Shown one piece after another: positions 36,621 through 47,790 of a stretch of 64,000 bases of DNA. Below the pieces are notes generated by a model. The model was not told the origin of the DNA. It ran no database searches and was given only the letters and a program-made list of their open reading frames with translations. Source of the DNA: Micropterix aruncella (lineage: Eukaryota; Arthropoda; Insecta; Lepidoptera; Micropterigidae); assembly GCA_944548615.1 (NCBI GenBank), contig OX155951.1:39862808-39926807 (forward strand), read 5' to 3'. The position numbers were made by a program, and so were the translations under genes. Positions within the stretch are counted from its first letter, which is position 1. Each line of letters begins with the position of its first letter.

Positions 36621-36813
36621 TAAAGATCGGGCGATGAAGCTCACAAAATATTGCAAAGAAATACAACAACATAAAATAAAATAAAATCAATAAAACCATA
36701 AATGCAAGTACATATACATGTACTTTCATCAATAAAATATGTTTTTTTCATGTGTTTATTTATGCAAATTTCGTTAATTGTAAATTTTCCGTTTCCCTGG
36801 GCAATTCTGTATA

Positions 36814-37747
36814 TGCACACCTGGTAAAGCCATAGCCTCTAACTGCTAGTTATAAAAAACATAATTAGTTAACTATAACCAGAATTCTCATAAAAAGCTT
36901 TTTTTTTATTGAATTCACAACTTATGTATAATATATGTTATAATAGTCTGCCCTCCACATTCCACTTTCCTTTTAATCTGTATTTAACCTTAATGGGAAC
37001 TACGAGGAATCGCCGAATTCTGCAAGATCAGCTAAGTTGGCATTGAAGAACAACAGCTGAGCACCGAGCCGTTATATATTTTCTTTAAAAGAAAGCTGCA
37101 TTCAGACCCCCTCCCCCCTTTCCCTCCTCCCATTCGGGGTGGATGTAGAGGGGCGTTATCCTGTTAATGTTGCTTATCAAAATAGAAAACTGCGCTGCGC
37201 ATAAAAATGCAATTACTTCTGCTCAAGTCTGGTCCGTTCCGGAGAAAGCCATTACTCCAGTGTCGTTCTAAAGCAAAAAGTTCAGCCAAAGTTAAAGAAA
37301 ACGTAAACATTTCAGAATAGCGCAAAGATACTGTGGTTTGTCGATCCCGCGAGCCTATCAAACATCTGTGATTTTTTAAGGGCAACGGTCCATAATTATG
37401 TATGATTATGTGGATGATGAATTGGAAGGACAGTTGATAATAATAATTATAAGCATTTAATATTAATTCCAAATTACATAATAACTTAGGAATACGTTAT
37501 TTTTAGAAAGTATTTAGGTACAGTTTAAAATATTCTAATTAAGTAATGTTGATCATAATCATTTAAAACCTAGGTAATATAATCTGGAATAATACTACTG
37601 TATCAAAATACTCGACTACTTATTATTATTGTTACTAGCACTTTTAAAAGAAAATATAATTCAGATATTTATAAAATTGACTGATTAAGACTAATCCATT
37701 ATTTTTATTCCATCTATTTTTCTAGATGATATAAATGATTTTTTAAA
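36814..37747. other. intergenic, nothing assigned
   Basis: No gene is supported; the 102-codon minus frame at 37164-37472 has no known domain. A C/T-rich stretch lies at 37107-37132. Confidence 0.4.
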
Positions 37748-37749
37748 TA

Positions 37750-38460
37750 TTGAGTCCTTACCTATAAAATTGCTGTTTTTTTACATTGGCCACTTTGAAC
37801 TTGGATAACTTGGGTTTGAGTTGGAATTTCAAATTCAAATAAATTTTAATTCAAGGCCATGATATCTTTTTTAAGGATCAGCTGTTTATATTTGCCTGTC
37901 CAACGTTAAAGTTGAAAATTTGTATTATTTTCAAATATGAGATCCTATGCCGGTGTTTTCTAATACAGTTTCTTGTAGTATACATGCACAGTTACCGTAA
38001 ATGTGTACTTTTAAGAACTGCAAACGATGACGGAGAAGCTAGTGATTAAATAACCGAGCCTGGTCAATCGCTCATAGCCACTTCTTCTGCATGACGTCGA
38101 ATTACCTCTATTTTTACTGCAAACAGTCGCAAAGTTGCAGGGGTTGCTGCTGGATACACTTGGTCACCCACCGTTGTTGCCAGACCTTGCTCCAATAGGT
38201 TTTCATTGTTTTTCAGAATTGAGATAACTATTTACAAGGAAAAAAAAATCTGCTTTGAAAAGTTGGTGAAAAACTCTTTCAAACCTTTATTTGTTTCTGT
38301 CCACGAGAGTTTTACAGCAGAGGTATTAATCAACTTCCATTAAAATGACAAATCTGCAAAAGAAGTCAATATTTCTATTAATTAAATACATATTTGTGTT
38401 ACAAAATTTTTGGCCCTCAATTTCCTTTAGAGAATAGCAAGTTCATAGGTAAGGACCCAA
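37750..38460 (+). mobile_element. internally deleted mariner, copy 1
   Basis: TIRs TTGAGTCCTTACCTATAAAA and, from the right, TTGGGTCCTTACCTATGAAC are flanked by TA (37748-37749, 38461-38462). The interior encodes, in several frames, the decayed C-terminus of a mariner transposase: LQGLLLDTLGHPPLLPDLAP, SELR-LFTRKKNLL, FQTFICFCPREFYSRGINQL. A full mariner is about 1.3 kb; this one is 711 bp, so the N-terminal half of the gene is missing. It shares this structure with 46860-47500. Confidence 0.85.
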
Positions 38461-38462
38461 TA

Positions 38463-39154
38463 CTACCAATAAGTACCTAATTTGATTTTTATTGTTTTTC
38501 TTTCAATAATATATTTTATTTAAATTATATATGTTTATTTTTTTAAACCAAACATAAGTACAGGTAAAATAGTATAGGCCTAGGCCTAGTTAGGCGGGGT
38601 TGATGTAATGATCAAGAAACTGCCGTTTGCTACATTTTTTGCCTTTGGCCAAAATTCGAATATGTTTTAATGCTGTATGAATGAGAAATAAATATATCAT
38701 GGAAAATATAATCACTAAATCTTATTCGAAAATATTAATATAGGTCATTAGTAGTATAAACTTCAGACTGAAAAGAATAATTGAGGGAATATTAGACATA
38801 AAATAGTTTTTTTAAAAGTAGGTTTCGCGGAATTTAAGAGAAAACCAGAGATTATTAGAAGAAGAAAGGGTCGAGTGGAGTGAACGTTAATACTTTGCGA
38901 ACAATACGACTCACAGTCGAGCTACACCAACTCTATGGACACAACTGTTTTTTTATGAACATCGTGTTAAAAAAATACCATTTTTTATACTACGGAAATA
39001 CAACACATATAGTTCAAAAAAATACTACGAAAATACACTGCACGGACGCACAGAAAGGCCATCAAGCCTAAGGTGCACAAAACCGTCAAGAACCTAGGAT
39101 CCTCAGCCAGCATCGACTCATCTTCCGAATGTAACCCGAAAGATAAATATTTCT
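38463..39154. other. spacer, nothing assigned
   Basis: AT-rich; the 63-codon frame at 38880-39071 is not recognised. Confidence 0.4.
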
Positions 39155-39660
39155 GAAGCTCCTCGTACAGTCGATCTTTGAAGCCAAACGACTTATTACT
39201 CGCCCAAAATATAGATATTTTCGTTACTACCGGAGCTTGATTATGCCAATGTCGAATGTCTAGACCTCACTGAGACCAATCCGAATAAGCTAGAACGATT
39301 GCAGAACATTTGCATAAGATGCATATTCAACTTGCGCAAATATAAACATGTACCGAACGAAATTGCAGAATTTATTCATCCTCTCTCTATTGTACAATTC
39401 TTTAAAATCCTTCTACCTCAACGATGCTTTTACTGGTTTAAAAAGTCATAGTTTCCCAATTCGTTTGTCAGATTAATACTCTATGCATACCATAATCACA
39501 GAACTACATTTTTGTCTTACTCCTTCTTCACTATAAGCTACTTGTCTATTAAATCAGCTACCTCCAGATGTACATACATAATAGTTAGCTTTCCATCTTT
39601 CTTTATTTGAAAACGCACTTTTCTTATAACAAAAGTAAATCACAACATTTTACATTTACT
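39155..39660 (+). pseudogene. Jockey-type LINE RT C-terminal remnant
   Basis: The plus strand encodes LLPELDYANV-ECLDLTETNPNKLERLQNICIRCIFNLRK at 39225-39345, the conserved thumb region following the RT palm. Weaker sequence ending in an ATSRCTY/LPPDV-like stretch follows near 39560. Stops and frameshifts show decay. It belongs to a different LINE family from the 8.1/16.9/40.1 kb copies. Confidence 0.75.
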
Positions 39661-40132
39661 GGTGTCTGAATGTTTTTATTAATAATCTGAAAAAGAAGAA
39701 GAAAATTAAGTAATGGTTAGAGTGCAGTTACAATATATGTAGTAAAGAGTGTCGTAATGGCAGACAATAGTCGTAAAGAAACAATGAAAGTGCTTGAATT
39801 GCGAGGTACTAGTTTCAGGCCCGCACCCCAATTCCGGTTTACCTATGGCACATTTCACGGGGCTGAGAACAAAGAAAGCGGAAATCGCAACGCATCACTT
39901 ATTTAATAATTGACCGTAGGCCGAGTCGAAAGGAGCGAGAGCGTGCAGTAAAGTCGAACAAATGACCCGCGGAGCGGCTCGGGCGGGCGGCTTCATTATT
40001 AATGCTCCGCCCGACGCCGCGACGCCCGCCCGACGCCGACCGACGCCGCCCGACGCTCGACGCCGCATCGCACATGTCTGTTAGGTTGGTAGGTCAGTGG
40101 ATACATTCGGATTGCAAAAGTGCACTCTTTAT
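39661..40132. other. CpG-island-like region with CGACGCCG repeat
   Basis: From about 39940 to 40080 CG dinucleotides are dense and the units GCCCGACGCCGC and CCGACGCCG repeat. This is sharply different from the AT-rich flanks. It could be a promoter/CpG-rich regulatory element or a local simple repeat; no gene start is evident. Confidence 0.4.
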
Positions 40133-41020
40133 CAAATCAAATCAATCAAATCAAATAATTTATTGTCCTAAAAACTAATACATAGTTGTATAGACAGTTG
40201 TATTACATTTACATTTGGCGGTGATATGATTGAATTCTTCATTAATGATCAAATTCTTCTATTAATAATCAAAACATAAAAGGTTAATCGTAAGAATAAA
40301 GAAGTTATTATTGTAGAATTAAATCGAGTCTCGCCATTTAGTTTACCAGTTAAAAAACACAGAGTAAAATAAGTAGAAAGTAAGATATAGAGATGTAAGA
40401 TATAGAGAAGATATGTAGAAATTAACTCAATAAGTAGTTACCTACATTGAATATAATCAATAATGTAATGAGAAAAAAGAGGGTTATAATGAACATAATT
40501 AATTCTTTAAAATACCGATAAAAATAAGTTTTTTTAATATAAAATTAATAAATGTAATGTCAAAAATAACAAAAAAAAGTGACGATTGTCAAAAAGTAAA
40601 ATAAAATGTCTATGCGATTATATTGCTAATAAAAATAGTCAAGATATAATTAATATGTGCCTACCTAATAATAGAAATAGTCAATACATTTTAGTCAAAT
40701 TAAAAATCGATTAATAACCTATTACAGAAAGAGACATAGTCGAGATGCATACAGTTTTTAGAGATCGTTAATGTCGTACAATTCTCTTTCAATGAGATAT
40801 AATTTGAGTTTATTTTTAAATTGGAGCATTTTTCCTTCGCGGCATATTTTTTTGATACTAGAGGGTAGCAAATTGTAGCATATAATTCCGACGTAGTTCG
40901 GATCCCTTTTAAAAAGTTCTAGATTTGGACGAGGAAGAATCAGATTATTTCTCCCCCTATTTACATATCGTTCTAAGATACTTGGTAATAAACGCAGATA
41001 AACAACCGCAACTGACATCA
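40133..41020 (-). mobile_element. CR1/Jockey-like LINE 3' end, family 1 copy c
   Basis: On the minus strand an open stretch of 87 codons encodes the RT C-terminus: RNNLILPRPNLELFKRDPNY, VGIICYNLLPSSIKKICREG, KMLQFKNKLKLYLIERELYD. A UTR of about 600 bp with AATAAATT and a (ATTTG)n tail at 40133-40165 follows. It is the best preserved member of the family in this window, but the catalytic RT part is absent (5' truncation). Confidence 0.8.
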
Positions 41021-41229
41021 TACTCGGTTTTTTTAAAACGCACCGTTTTAAATTAGCCTATTTTAAAATTTACTACTTGGACGTGGCATAAGAGAGGGAT
41101 TAGGATGCCGTGAACTGAACTGAACAATGTTTCGCGATAATCCTGATCGATTATACCCTGATATATCGGCTAGCAGTATTTGACTGCTTCAAAATTTAAC
41201 ACATAATCCAAAATTATTATTTCTTTAAA

Positions 41230-42330
41230 ATTAAACCCATTATCTGGTTTCGGTATGTGGATGACATTTCTTCATCTAGTTGGGTTAATACACAAAAGAC
41301 GGTAAGATTCCTGTTTCATTTAAACTTCGTACATCCAAAAATTGAATTCGCCTTTGAAGTAGAAAGCATTGCTCTTCGGCTTTTCTGGGTGTTGAAATGA
41401 GGAGGAGAAGTCACAATACTTTCGAACATATATGCAGTATATTGGAATCCCACATACATGGACAGATATTGAGATGACAGCTCACACTATCATATCCACG
41501 TTCAGTGCAAACGTCGCTCGTGAATCGAGCACGCGATCTTTGCGACTCTGAGTAATTTTCCTCATGCAATGACTTGTCAATAAACTCTTTATTGAAAATG
41601 GTTACCGAAATACACGCACAATAATCTAATTTAGGCAAAACTCAAAAACCGTGCAGATCTCGGACCTTCTTACCATACTTCTAGGGCGTGAACCGACCTA
41701 AACTATAGTTCGATCTGTGAATCCTATCAAGGATGTAATACCACTGCAAACTCCGGATGTGTGTGGAATCAAATTCAGCTGTAGGTTATCCTGCGTTGGA
41801 CAAACGAAATGGCTCAATGACACTCGATTCAAATAGAACCTTCAGCAAAAATAATCGGCGATTTCCGAGCGCATATTGGATAGCCCAAAATCACTGTACC
41901 TAAGACTGGGTACAGTTCGAAAATCCTATTGTGCTATGTAATGAATAATTTTACTTTCCTCTCCAGATCCAGGGAGCTATTTAAATAAGAAGTACCATGA
42001 AATTTAACAGATACGACGGTTTAAAACTCTCTACTACGTGAAACCTTCTTATTTAAATGTCCTTAACGTCCATCGCCAAGCGCAAGTACTCAACACAAGA
42101 TACATTGTGCTTCGTGTGCACGGCGGATTTCAAAATTCACGCGCATCGACTCCACCTTTACAAACTGCGTAGTAATAGCAGCAGTTTGTCGCATACTCGC
42201 AGGACAACAACGAATAACGATTGACAGCAATTTAGTCCACCCGTTCAATGAACAACGGCGGTTGCGCCGTCGTTGAAACATTGGGTGTTACAAACTTCCT
42301 ATACTTTAAAATTTGAAGTAGGTATATCCT
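41230..42330 (+). pseudogene. Penelope-like element: RT and GIY-YIG remnant plus 3' end
   Basis: The plus strand reads KPIIWFRYVDD at 41233-41265, the catalytic box in the form used by Penelope-like elements. Then come HLNFVHPKIEFAFEVES near 41315, NPTYMDRY near 41449, and PLQTPDVCGIKFSCRLSCVG near 41740-41800 followed by QTKWLNDTRF, resembling the GIY-YIG endonuclease start (CGxxYxGQT). It ends with NRYDGLKLSTT at 42008 and a 3' region shared with 35581-36280 and 45755-45935. Many stops and frameshifts make it inactive. Family assignment is by motif order. Confidence 0.75.
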
Positions 42331-43980
42331 AAGAAGGATTTACTATAACGAAATAGAGACAAATAAAAACACGGAACTAATAAATCAAAAATAAAAAATA
42401 ACAAGCTTACAAAAAATAGGTATTTGAAGAAGATTACAACGGAACTAGAAAAGTAAATATTACGTCCACCCGACTATACGAGTAATTTTATCTTAAACAA
42501 AAATAAACGTTAACTAAGTATAGTAATAAATTAAAAACAAAAAAATATCTACTAAAGTACTAAATAAAATAATTACCTAAAAATAGGTATTTGAGAAAAA
42601 TACAATGTATCTAAAAAGAAATTTAGTATTACGTCTTGGAATATTAGTTGGAAAATTAGATACTGAATATTTACTTGTATATAATATAAGGACTGAATGT
42701 ATTATATTTACTAATATTCAATATTAAGACAAAAATAAAACATTGGTATAAAATAATATACATAGTAAGAGTGGTCAATATATAATATTGTAGTTAGTAA
42801 TACAATGTGTATAAAACACAAAAGCTGTCATGGGAACTATTCATCTCACTAGTCGGGTTTAATAGACGAGTAGTATTATATCTCTTCTTGCTGCCTTTTA
42901 GGCAAACATAGATCGTGCCTTCTTTCTTACTCTTCGGTAGTTATCAGGCTCAAAAATACAAATTTCTTTTAGTTTTGCAGGATTGTCCATTTGTTCTTTC
43001 AACAATTTGAAAAGATACTATACTAGAGATGCTAAACTAGGCCAACCATGCAAAAAAGGACTTTTCTTAGGTAAATCTGTGAATACCGACGATGGCAGCC
43101 ATATTCTTCAAGGTAGAAGTGTCTCAAAATTTTATTCTGAACGTTTTTTAACTGTGACACATTTTTTTTGTTCTCGTTGATCCCAAATAATACCTACAAT
43201 TTCTACTGTTGAGCTCCGTTAAGCTAAAATAGACTTAAGTAAGCGCTTGCTCAGTTTGTCGACGACAGTTATGAACAGATCGACTGCGGTGCCAACGGGT
43301 GCCGGTGACATTTAACTTGATTCATTGTAAAGACGCAAAATAATAACAACAAGCCTTACTGCTACCCACCTTGCCTCTTTGCTGATTTTCAAGTTATTAA
43401 CCTTCGACAATACAGACAATCCGAACTATACTTATATACTAACTACCATAGGATCGACATAGTAGAATTAAATAGACTATAGCGGATCCAACAAGCATCA
43501 CAATGACACAAAACAGTGTTCAAATTAAACATATATCTAGCAATTTTCCGTATTTCTACCATCCTAAACTTACAAATATACTGACTTCTCACATATATGA
43601 CATTGTCCTAACTTATCCTCGTTTTAAGAATAACGAGGTGACGAGGTGACTATAAGAAAATTGAGTTAACAAAAATCGTAGACTAATAACCGTTTAAAAA
43701 ACTTAAAGATGACAACGTTTACCAGGCCTATACCTAAATGTTTTAATAACATAATTTACCATTTAGACATATATTTTTAATTACTATTAGTTTTGTTTTG
43801 TTCTAGTTATAATTTAGGTTTAGTAATAAATCAAGTAACCCTTCGGCACAGAAAAGATATTTAGAATGTGGTGATAACACCTGGTTAAACATTATAATTT
43901 ACTAATCTTCTTGAAATTGTAAGTTTAAATAAATAAATTGAATGAAATAATATCAAATTTGAGTAATCCCTTCATAATTT
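42331..43980. other. AT-rich intergenic region
   Basis: No gene is supported. A LINE-like 3' end may be present near 43930 (TAAATAAATAAATTGAATG), but the upstream frame is too decayed to call. Confidence 0.4.
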
Positions 43981-43983
43981 TAG

Positions 43984-44075
43984 CGTACGAAGTGACCGCC
44001 AACTTGACGCACCTGCGCCGCGCGCCCTCCGCCCGGAAGCGCGCCTCGCCGCGAAAAAAAAGACGAAGCACTTAA
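43984..44075 (+). CDS. possible terminal exon of an unknown gene
   Basis: A pyrimidine/AT tract ends in TTTTAG at 43983. The frame beginning TAC at 43986 (two exon bases before it, so phase 1) reads YEVTANLTHLRRAPSARKRA followed by SPRKKRRST and a TAA. The third codon positions are mostly G or C, unlike the surrounding AT-rich DNA, and the very basic tail could be a nuclear localisation signal. No upstream exon, poly(A) signal or protein family was identified, so this could also be a chance reading of a CpG-rich block that continues to about 44230. Confidence 0.3.
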
Positions 44076-44414
44076 AGAATACGATCGTGTTATGTGTGCC
44101 GAATGGGAAATTTAATTTTGCATTTTTCACTTGCGCCAGAAGGGCCCTGTCCGCGAGGTTGGTGCGCCCATGCGCCCAGCCACCTTCAGCGATGAATAAT
44201 GCAGTTCGTTTGTTTTCGACGTCGGGATTCGTCCCGCATCGAAATCTCTTGAATTGTTAAGCAATGCTTGATTAGAAAGTTCGACGTTTGAAATTGCTCC
44301 TTTGCGATTTGCGCTAGATTGACAAAGGCATTTAATCGGTTTGGTAGCCAGGTTAAAATATACGATATAACGATACGATGGGACGATAACTTACTTTATA
44401 ATGAATCAATAACA
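44076..44414. other. CpG-rich then AT-rich spacer
   Basis: 44100-44260 keeps a raised CG content (GTCCGCGAGG, GCGCCCATGCGCCC). It may be a 3' UTR of the possible exon before it or a regulatory region. Confidence 0.3.
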
Positions 44415-44772
44415 ACTGATCAACCGTAAAATTCTACGCCACCGGGCCACTACGCCATTCTACGTCACTACGCCACCGGGCTGCACTGCCCGGTGACGTA
44501 GTAGTTAGGTCGCCTGATCTTACATTGATAAGTCCCGGGTTTGATCCCCGTCTGGGTCACCATTTTCCGTTAGGATCAAATTAACGGAATTGCATTTTCA
44601 ACTCGATGAAATGCAATAACAAGACTCACACTTACACTCATGTTACATGTACACATATGTACATATAAACATTTCATAGTAGTGTTGGTTTTAAGAAATT
44701 GTCATATGACAATAAACCCGCCCATTGTGAAATTTCACAATAAAGTGTAGAAAACAAACAAACAAAAAAAAA
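44415..44772 (+). mobile_element. SINE-like element
   Basis: A tRNA-like head contains GTAGTTAGGTCGCC and a B-box-like GGTTTGATCCCCG. A body (CATTTTCCGTTAGGATC, AATTAACGGAATTGC, GATGAAATGCAATAA) follows, then an A-rich tail (AACAAACAAACAAAAAAAAA). The first 60 bases hold short local duplications and the palindrome CCGGGCTGCACTGCCCGG. It would be copied by a LINE RT in trans; the partner is not identified. Confidence 0.65.
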
Positions 44773-45399
44773 ACAGATAGCTTATGCATGTAAGATTCTA
44801 GGTAACCAGGTTATTGCAGATGTAAACGCAATCTCAAGTTATGGTGAGCTAAAAAGTGTGAGTCAGAAATGTAAGAATACGCATTCCTTGCAGGCAGTCT
44901 ATCTAGTAAACGCGTGAAGACACATACAAGGCTCACCCTTGAAACAATCTTATGTCAAAGACTAAATATAATAAATCAAAATAAGCCAGAACATGCGCCA
45001 ATAACCTAAACCAAGAGGTACGTGGGTGCTTCAGCGGCAGAAGTCTCCGTGCTGTGGTTACACTAAATGCAGTCGCCTGGTTAATTGAATCTCGACCCGC
45101 ATATACTTTTAATTCAATTAAGTTTGTTCGGGTAGGAATAGGCCGGGATGAGAGGGGTAGAGGTGGGGCGATAAGGCCGCAGGACGTTTACAGTAGTCCG
45201 AAGAGGCTGCTACGTGCCGACCGCGACCAATGTTCGCTTTATTGTTAATGAGTTCAGCCGCTGAGAGAATATTAGAGGCCGTGCAGCGAATCCGAGAACA
45301 TTTCTATTATCGGAGCGAATAAGCGAATATTGTTACGTATAACGCATCTGCTAAACTCAGAGTATGCACATAGAGCAGTAGCTACAGCTGTTGAAGAAT

Positions 45400-45430
<31 letters not shown>

Positions 45431-45754
45431 TAACGTACAAGAACAAAAAAATACAAGGACATGCATACTGTTGTACATGAGGAATAATTAAGAACAAACA
45501 TTATAATAGGGAAAAACATAGCTCTATGGATATAAATATGCTAGCATATCCGAATGAGGCGAAATCGCACAACCAACTAGACCTAGAAGGTCTGTCTCTG
45601 GCTGTGCTGTGTTATACCAACTGTATTTTTGTAACTCGCGAACTGACGAAGGTGATCAATTTTAAATATTTCTAAATCTAACAAATGTGTTGTTTACACA
45701 AATTAAAGTAAAATTTAAAGTATTAAAATTTAAAATTTAAAATTTAAATTAAAA
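44773..45754. other. intergenic with a (TTTA)n microsatellite
   Basis: The tract at 45399-45431 is a TTTA repeat. A GC-richer, possibly conserved stretch lies at 45000-45300; its 64-codon frame is not recognised. Confidence 0.4.
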
Positions 45755-45935
45755 GAATATCATAAATAGGATAAAACGAATTTACCGCGTGAAGTTTGTA
45801 GCTGTAGCACCCGACGTTTCGGCGACATTACAGCTGCCGTTGTCAAGGATAGAATAAAGTATAGTCGGAAGGTGGAAAACTGCTGTTTTCCACCTTCCGA
45901 CAATACTAAAAAAGCTGCAGTTTTCCGCCTACTGC
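45755..45935 (-). mobile_element. Penelope-like 3' fragment with perfect hairpin
   Basis: The minus strand matches the outer arm of the 35.6-36.3 kb foldback (CCGAAACGTCGGGTGCTACA, then CACGCGGTAAATTCG). At 45864-45901 a perfect 17-bp stem (left arm GTCGGAAGGTGGAAAAC) with loop TGCT interrupts the homology. Confidence 0.65.
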
Positions 45936-46109
45936 GGGTAGGGGGGGTCTGTGACGGAAGGCCGACTCTCACTGACTCCAAGATATTCGTTGTGAGAGCC
46001 GGGTGTCAACAAGTCCTTTTACTCCGCAATAAGATGCAATTTATGTTTCAGAAGGTTGTATTTATTATTGGTATGTTGATTTAACAATTTATTTACGGTG
46101 ATTTAAATG
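45936..46109. other. short spacer
   Basis: No gene or repeat is assigned. Confidence 0.3.
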
Positions 46110-46650
46110 TTATGCCGTATCGTACTATTTGCCAGTATAACGTTCCCGAATAATTAACGCGGCGCGCGGCGAGGAAGGAAAGGTTACCTTTTGTATCAGA
46201 GATTCTGTGTCTCCTCGATACTTGCTCGGGTCTGCAGGAATGACAGACCTCAGCTTACTCAACTCGATAAGGAGGGAAGGATGAGGTGGTAGCACTGGCT
46301 AATGCATTGACCGCCTCACGAAGAGGCGTAACTACAGAAGCACTCACTAGGAGATTCTCACTGGGGGAATGATAATTGATTGGTCAAATGTACTGGTTTA
46401 TATACCCTGATACATGACGCAATCCTGAAAGGAGTGATGAAATAAGTGTGTCAATCCGATCGATTTGAAGAAATTGGCATGACTCACCGCCTGTGACTGC
46501 ATTAATTACCGAAATTCGATGGAATTTAATAGCAGTGCACGTGCGGAATCGATTGTATTTGCGTTTTTGAATTTCTACAGAATTCATTGGTTAGTCATGC
46601 TTTTGTTGACTGAATGTAGGCATTGAAGTCCCTACAGGTCTAAAGTAAGT
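46110..46650 (-). mobile_element. Helitron 5' region, second copy
   Basis: The minus strand matches the 5' part of the Helitron at 60750-61260: TGCATTAATTACCGAAATT on the plus strand at about 46498, TTGACTGAATGTAGG, CATGACGCAATCCTGAAAGG and ATAATTGATTGGTCAAATG. A TATA box (GTATATAAA on the minus strand, near 46405) is kept in both copies. No Helitron gene follows, so it is a solo or truncated copy. Confidence 0.65.
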
Positions 46651-46859
46651 ACTAGAATTATTTATAGGATAGAATATAAAATAAAATATCATGTAATTTG
46701 TAGTTATAACGTCTCATCTATTTCTATAGTACAATAAATGTGAAAGTTACGCGTCATATCGAAAAACATGCTTTCACAAAGCAATAAGAAAATAATTGTA
46801 CTTAATTATACTAAGAGATTATGTTAAACGCTCGAACAAGATGGCTGTTCTATAAAGAA
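46651..46859. other. short AT-rich spacer
   Basis: No feature is assigned. Confidence 0.3.
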
Positions 46860-47500
46860 TAATAAGTAGAAATATTGACCCCTATTATCTAAGCAGATTT
46901 TTCATTTTAATGGGGGTTGCTTAATGTCTCTGCTGTAAAATTCTTATGGACAGAAACCAATGAAAGCTTTGAAGGCGTTTTTCTCCGACTCTTCAAAGTT
47001 GATTTTTTCCCTTGTAAAAAGTTATCTAAATTCTGAAAAATAATTAACTCCATCGGAGCAAAGTTTGACAAGTACAGTAGGTGACCAAGAGTCTCCAGCC
47101 GCAACTCCTGCAAATTTGCGACTGTTCGCAGGGAAATCTATGGTTATAAGTTGTAATGCAGAAGCATTGACTATGAGAGATTGGTCAGGCTGGGTTATTT
47201 ATTCACAATTTTCTCCATAATTGTTTGCAGTTCTTAATAGTACACATTCACGGTAAATGTATAACCAGACTGCGAGAATCTGTAATAGAAAACACCGGTA
47301 CAAGATCTCATATTTGAAAATAATGCAAATTTTCAACTTTACGATGGTTGCATAAACGAAATATTTAAGAAAAAAACAACAATGGAAAGACATCTAAACT
47401 GATTCCTAAAAAAGAATAACATAAACTTGAATTAAAATTTATTTGAATTTGAAATTCCAACTCGAAAAAACAGCAATTATATGTATAGGTAATGACCTAA
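46860..47500 (-). mobile_element. internally deleted mariner, copy 2
   Basis: It is inverted relative to 37750-38460 and similar along almost the whole length. The 5' TIR (TTAGGTCATTACCTATACAT on the minus strand, from about 47500) and the C-terminal transposase remnant (DNFLQGKK, ALKAFIG-type, HKNFTAETL) are visible. The 3' TIR is lost or too diverged. It carries the same missing N-terminal half as copy 1. Confidence 0.75.
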
Positions 47501-47790
47501 TAATTTAAACATCCCTTTTAAATATAAGTAAGCAGGAAAACGTATCGCGCAACCACATTCTATAACCAATGCGTAGAGTTGGCTGGTTACCGATAAAATT
47601 TAAGTGCGTTTTCGGAAGCACTAGTTTTTCATCGCAACCAATCACTACCACCCACTCGTGGTTATGTAGATCCCTTGGTCTCCCAGAGAGAGAGAGTGGG
47701 TGGCGAAAATAAGAACAGAGAGTTTCTTATAAGAACAGCGTAAATGATTAATTAAGTTTCAGAAAGGAATCACCAACTGAGTGACGAATT
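47501..47790. other. spacer
   Basis: No gene is seen. An AGAGAGAGAG tract lies at about 47684. Confidence 0.35.

Larger units (their letters stand above)
35490..36813 (+). mobile_element. TA-target transposon with DUF4817-like gene, interrupted
   Basis: Inverted ends are CAGGGTTGTGCAGGGAAAC at 35494 and, from the right on the minus strand, CAGAATTGCCCAGGGAAAC, next to TA on each side (TATACAG). Inside it holds a plus-strand helix-turn-helix gene remnant (36310-36620) and a 700-bp foreign insertion (35581-36280). The TA target and CAGGG ends point to a Tc1/mariner-related element. Confidence 0.75.

Noticed and set aside
43420..43700. Possible LINE RT C-terminus, plus strand
   Set aside because: Only weak similarity (ELNRL-RIQQAS) and many stops; not enough to call.
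44469..44560. tRNA gene reading of the SINE head
   Set aside because: The B box is degenerate and the sequence continues into a repeated body with an A-rich tail, so SINE-like is the better reading.
45399..45431. Regular TTTA repeat as a CRISPR-like array
   Set aside because: It is a plain microsatellite without spacers.
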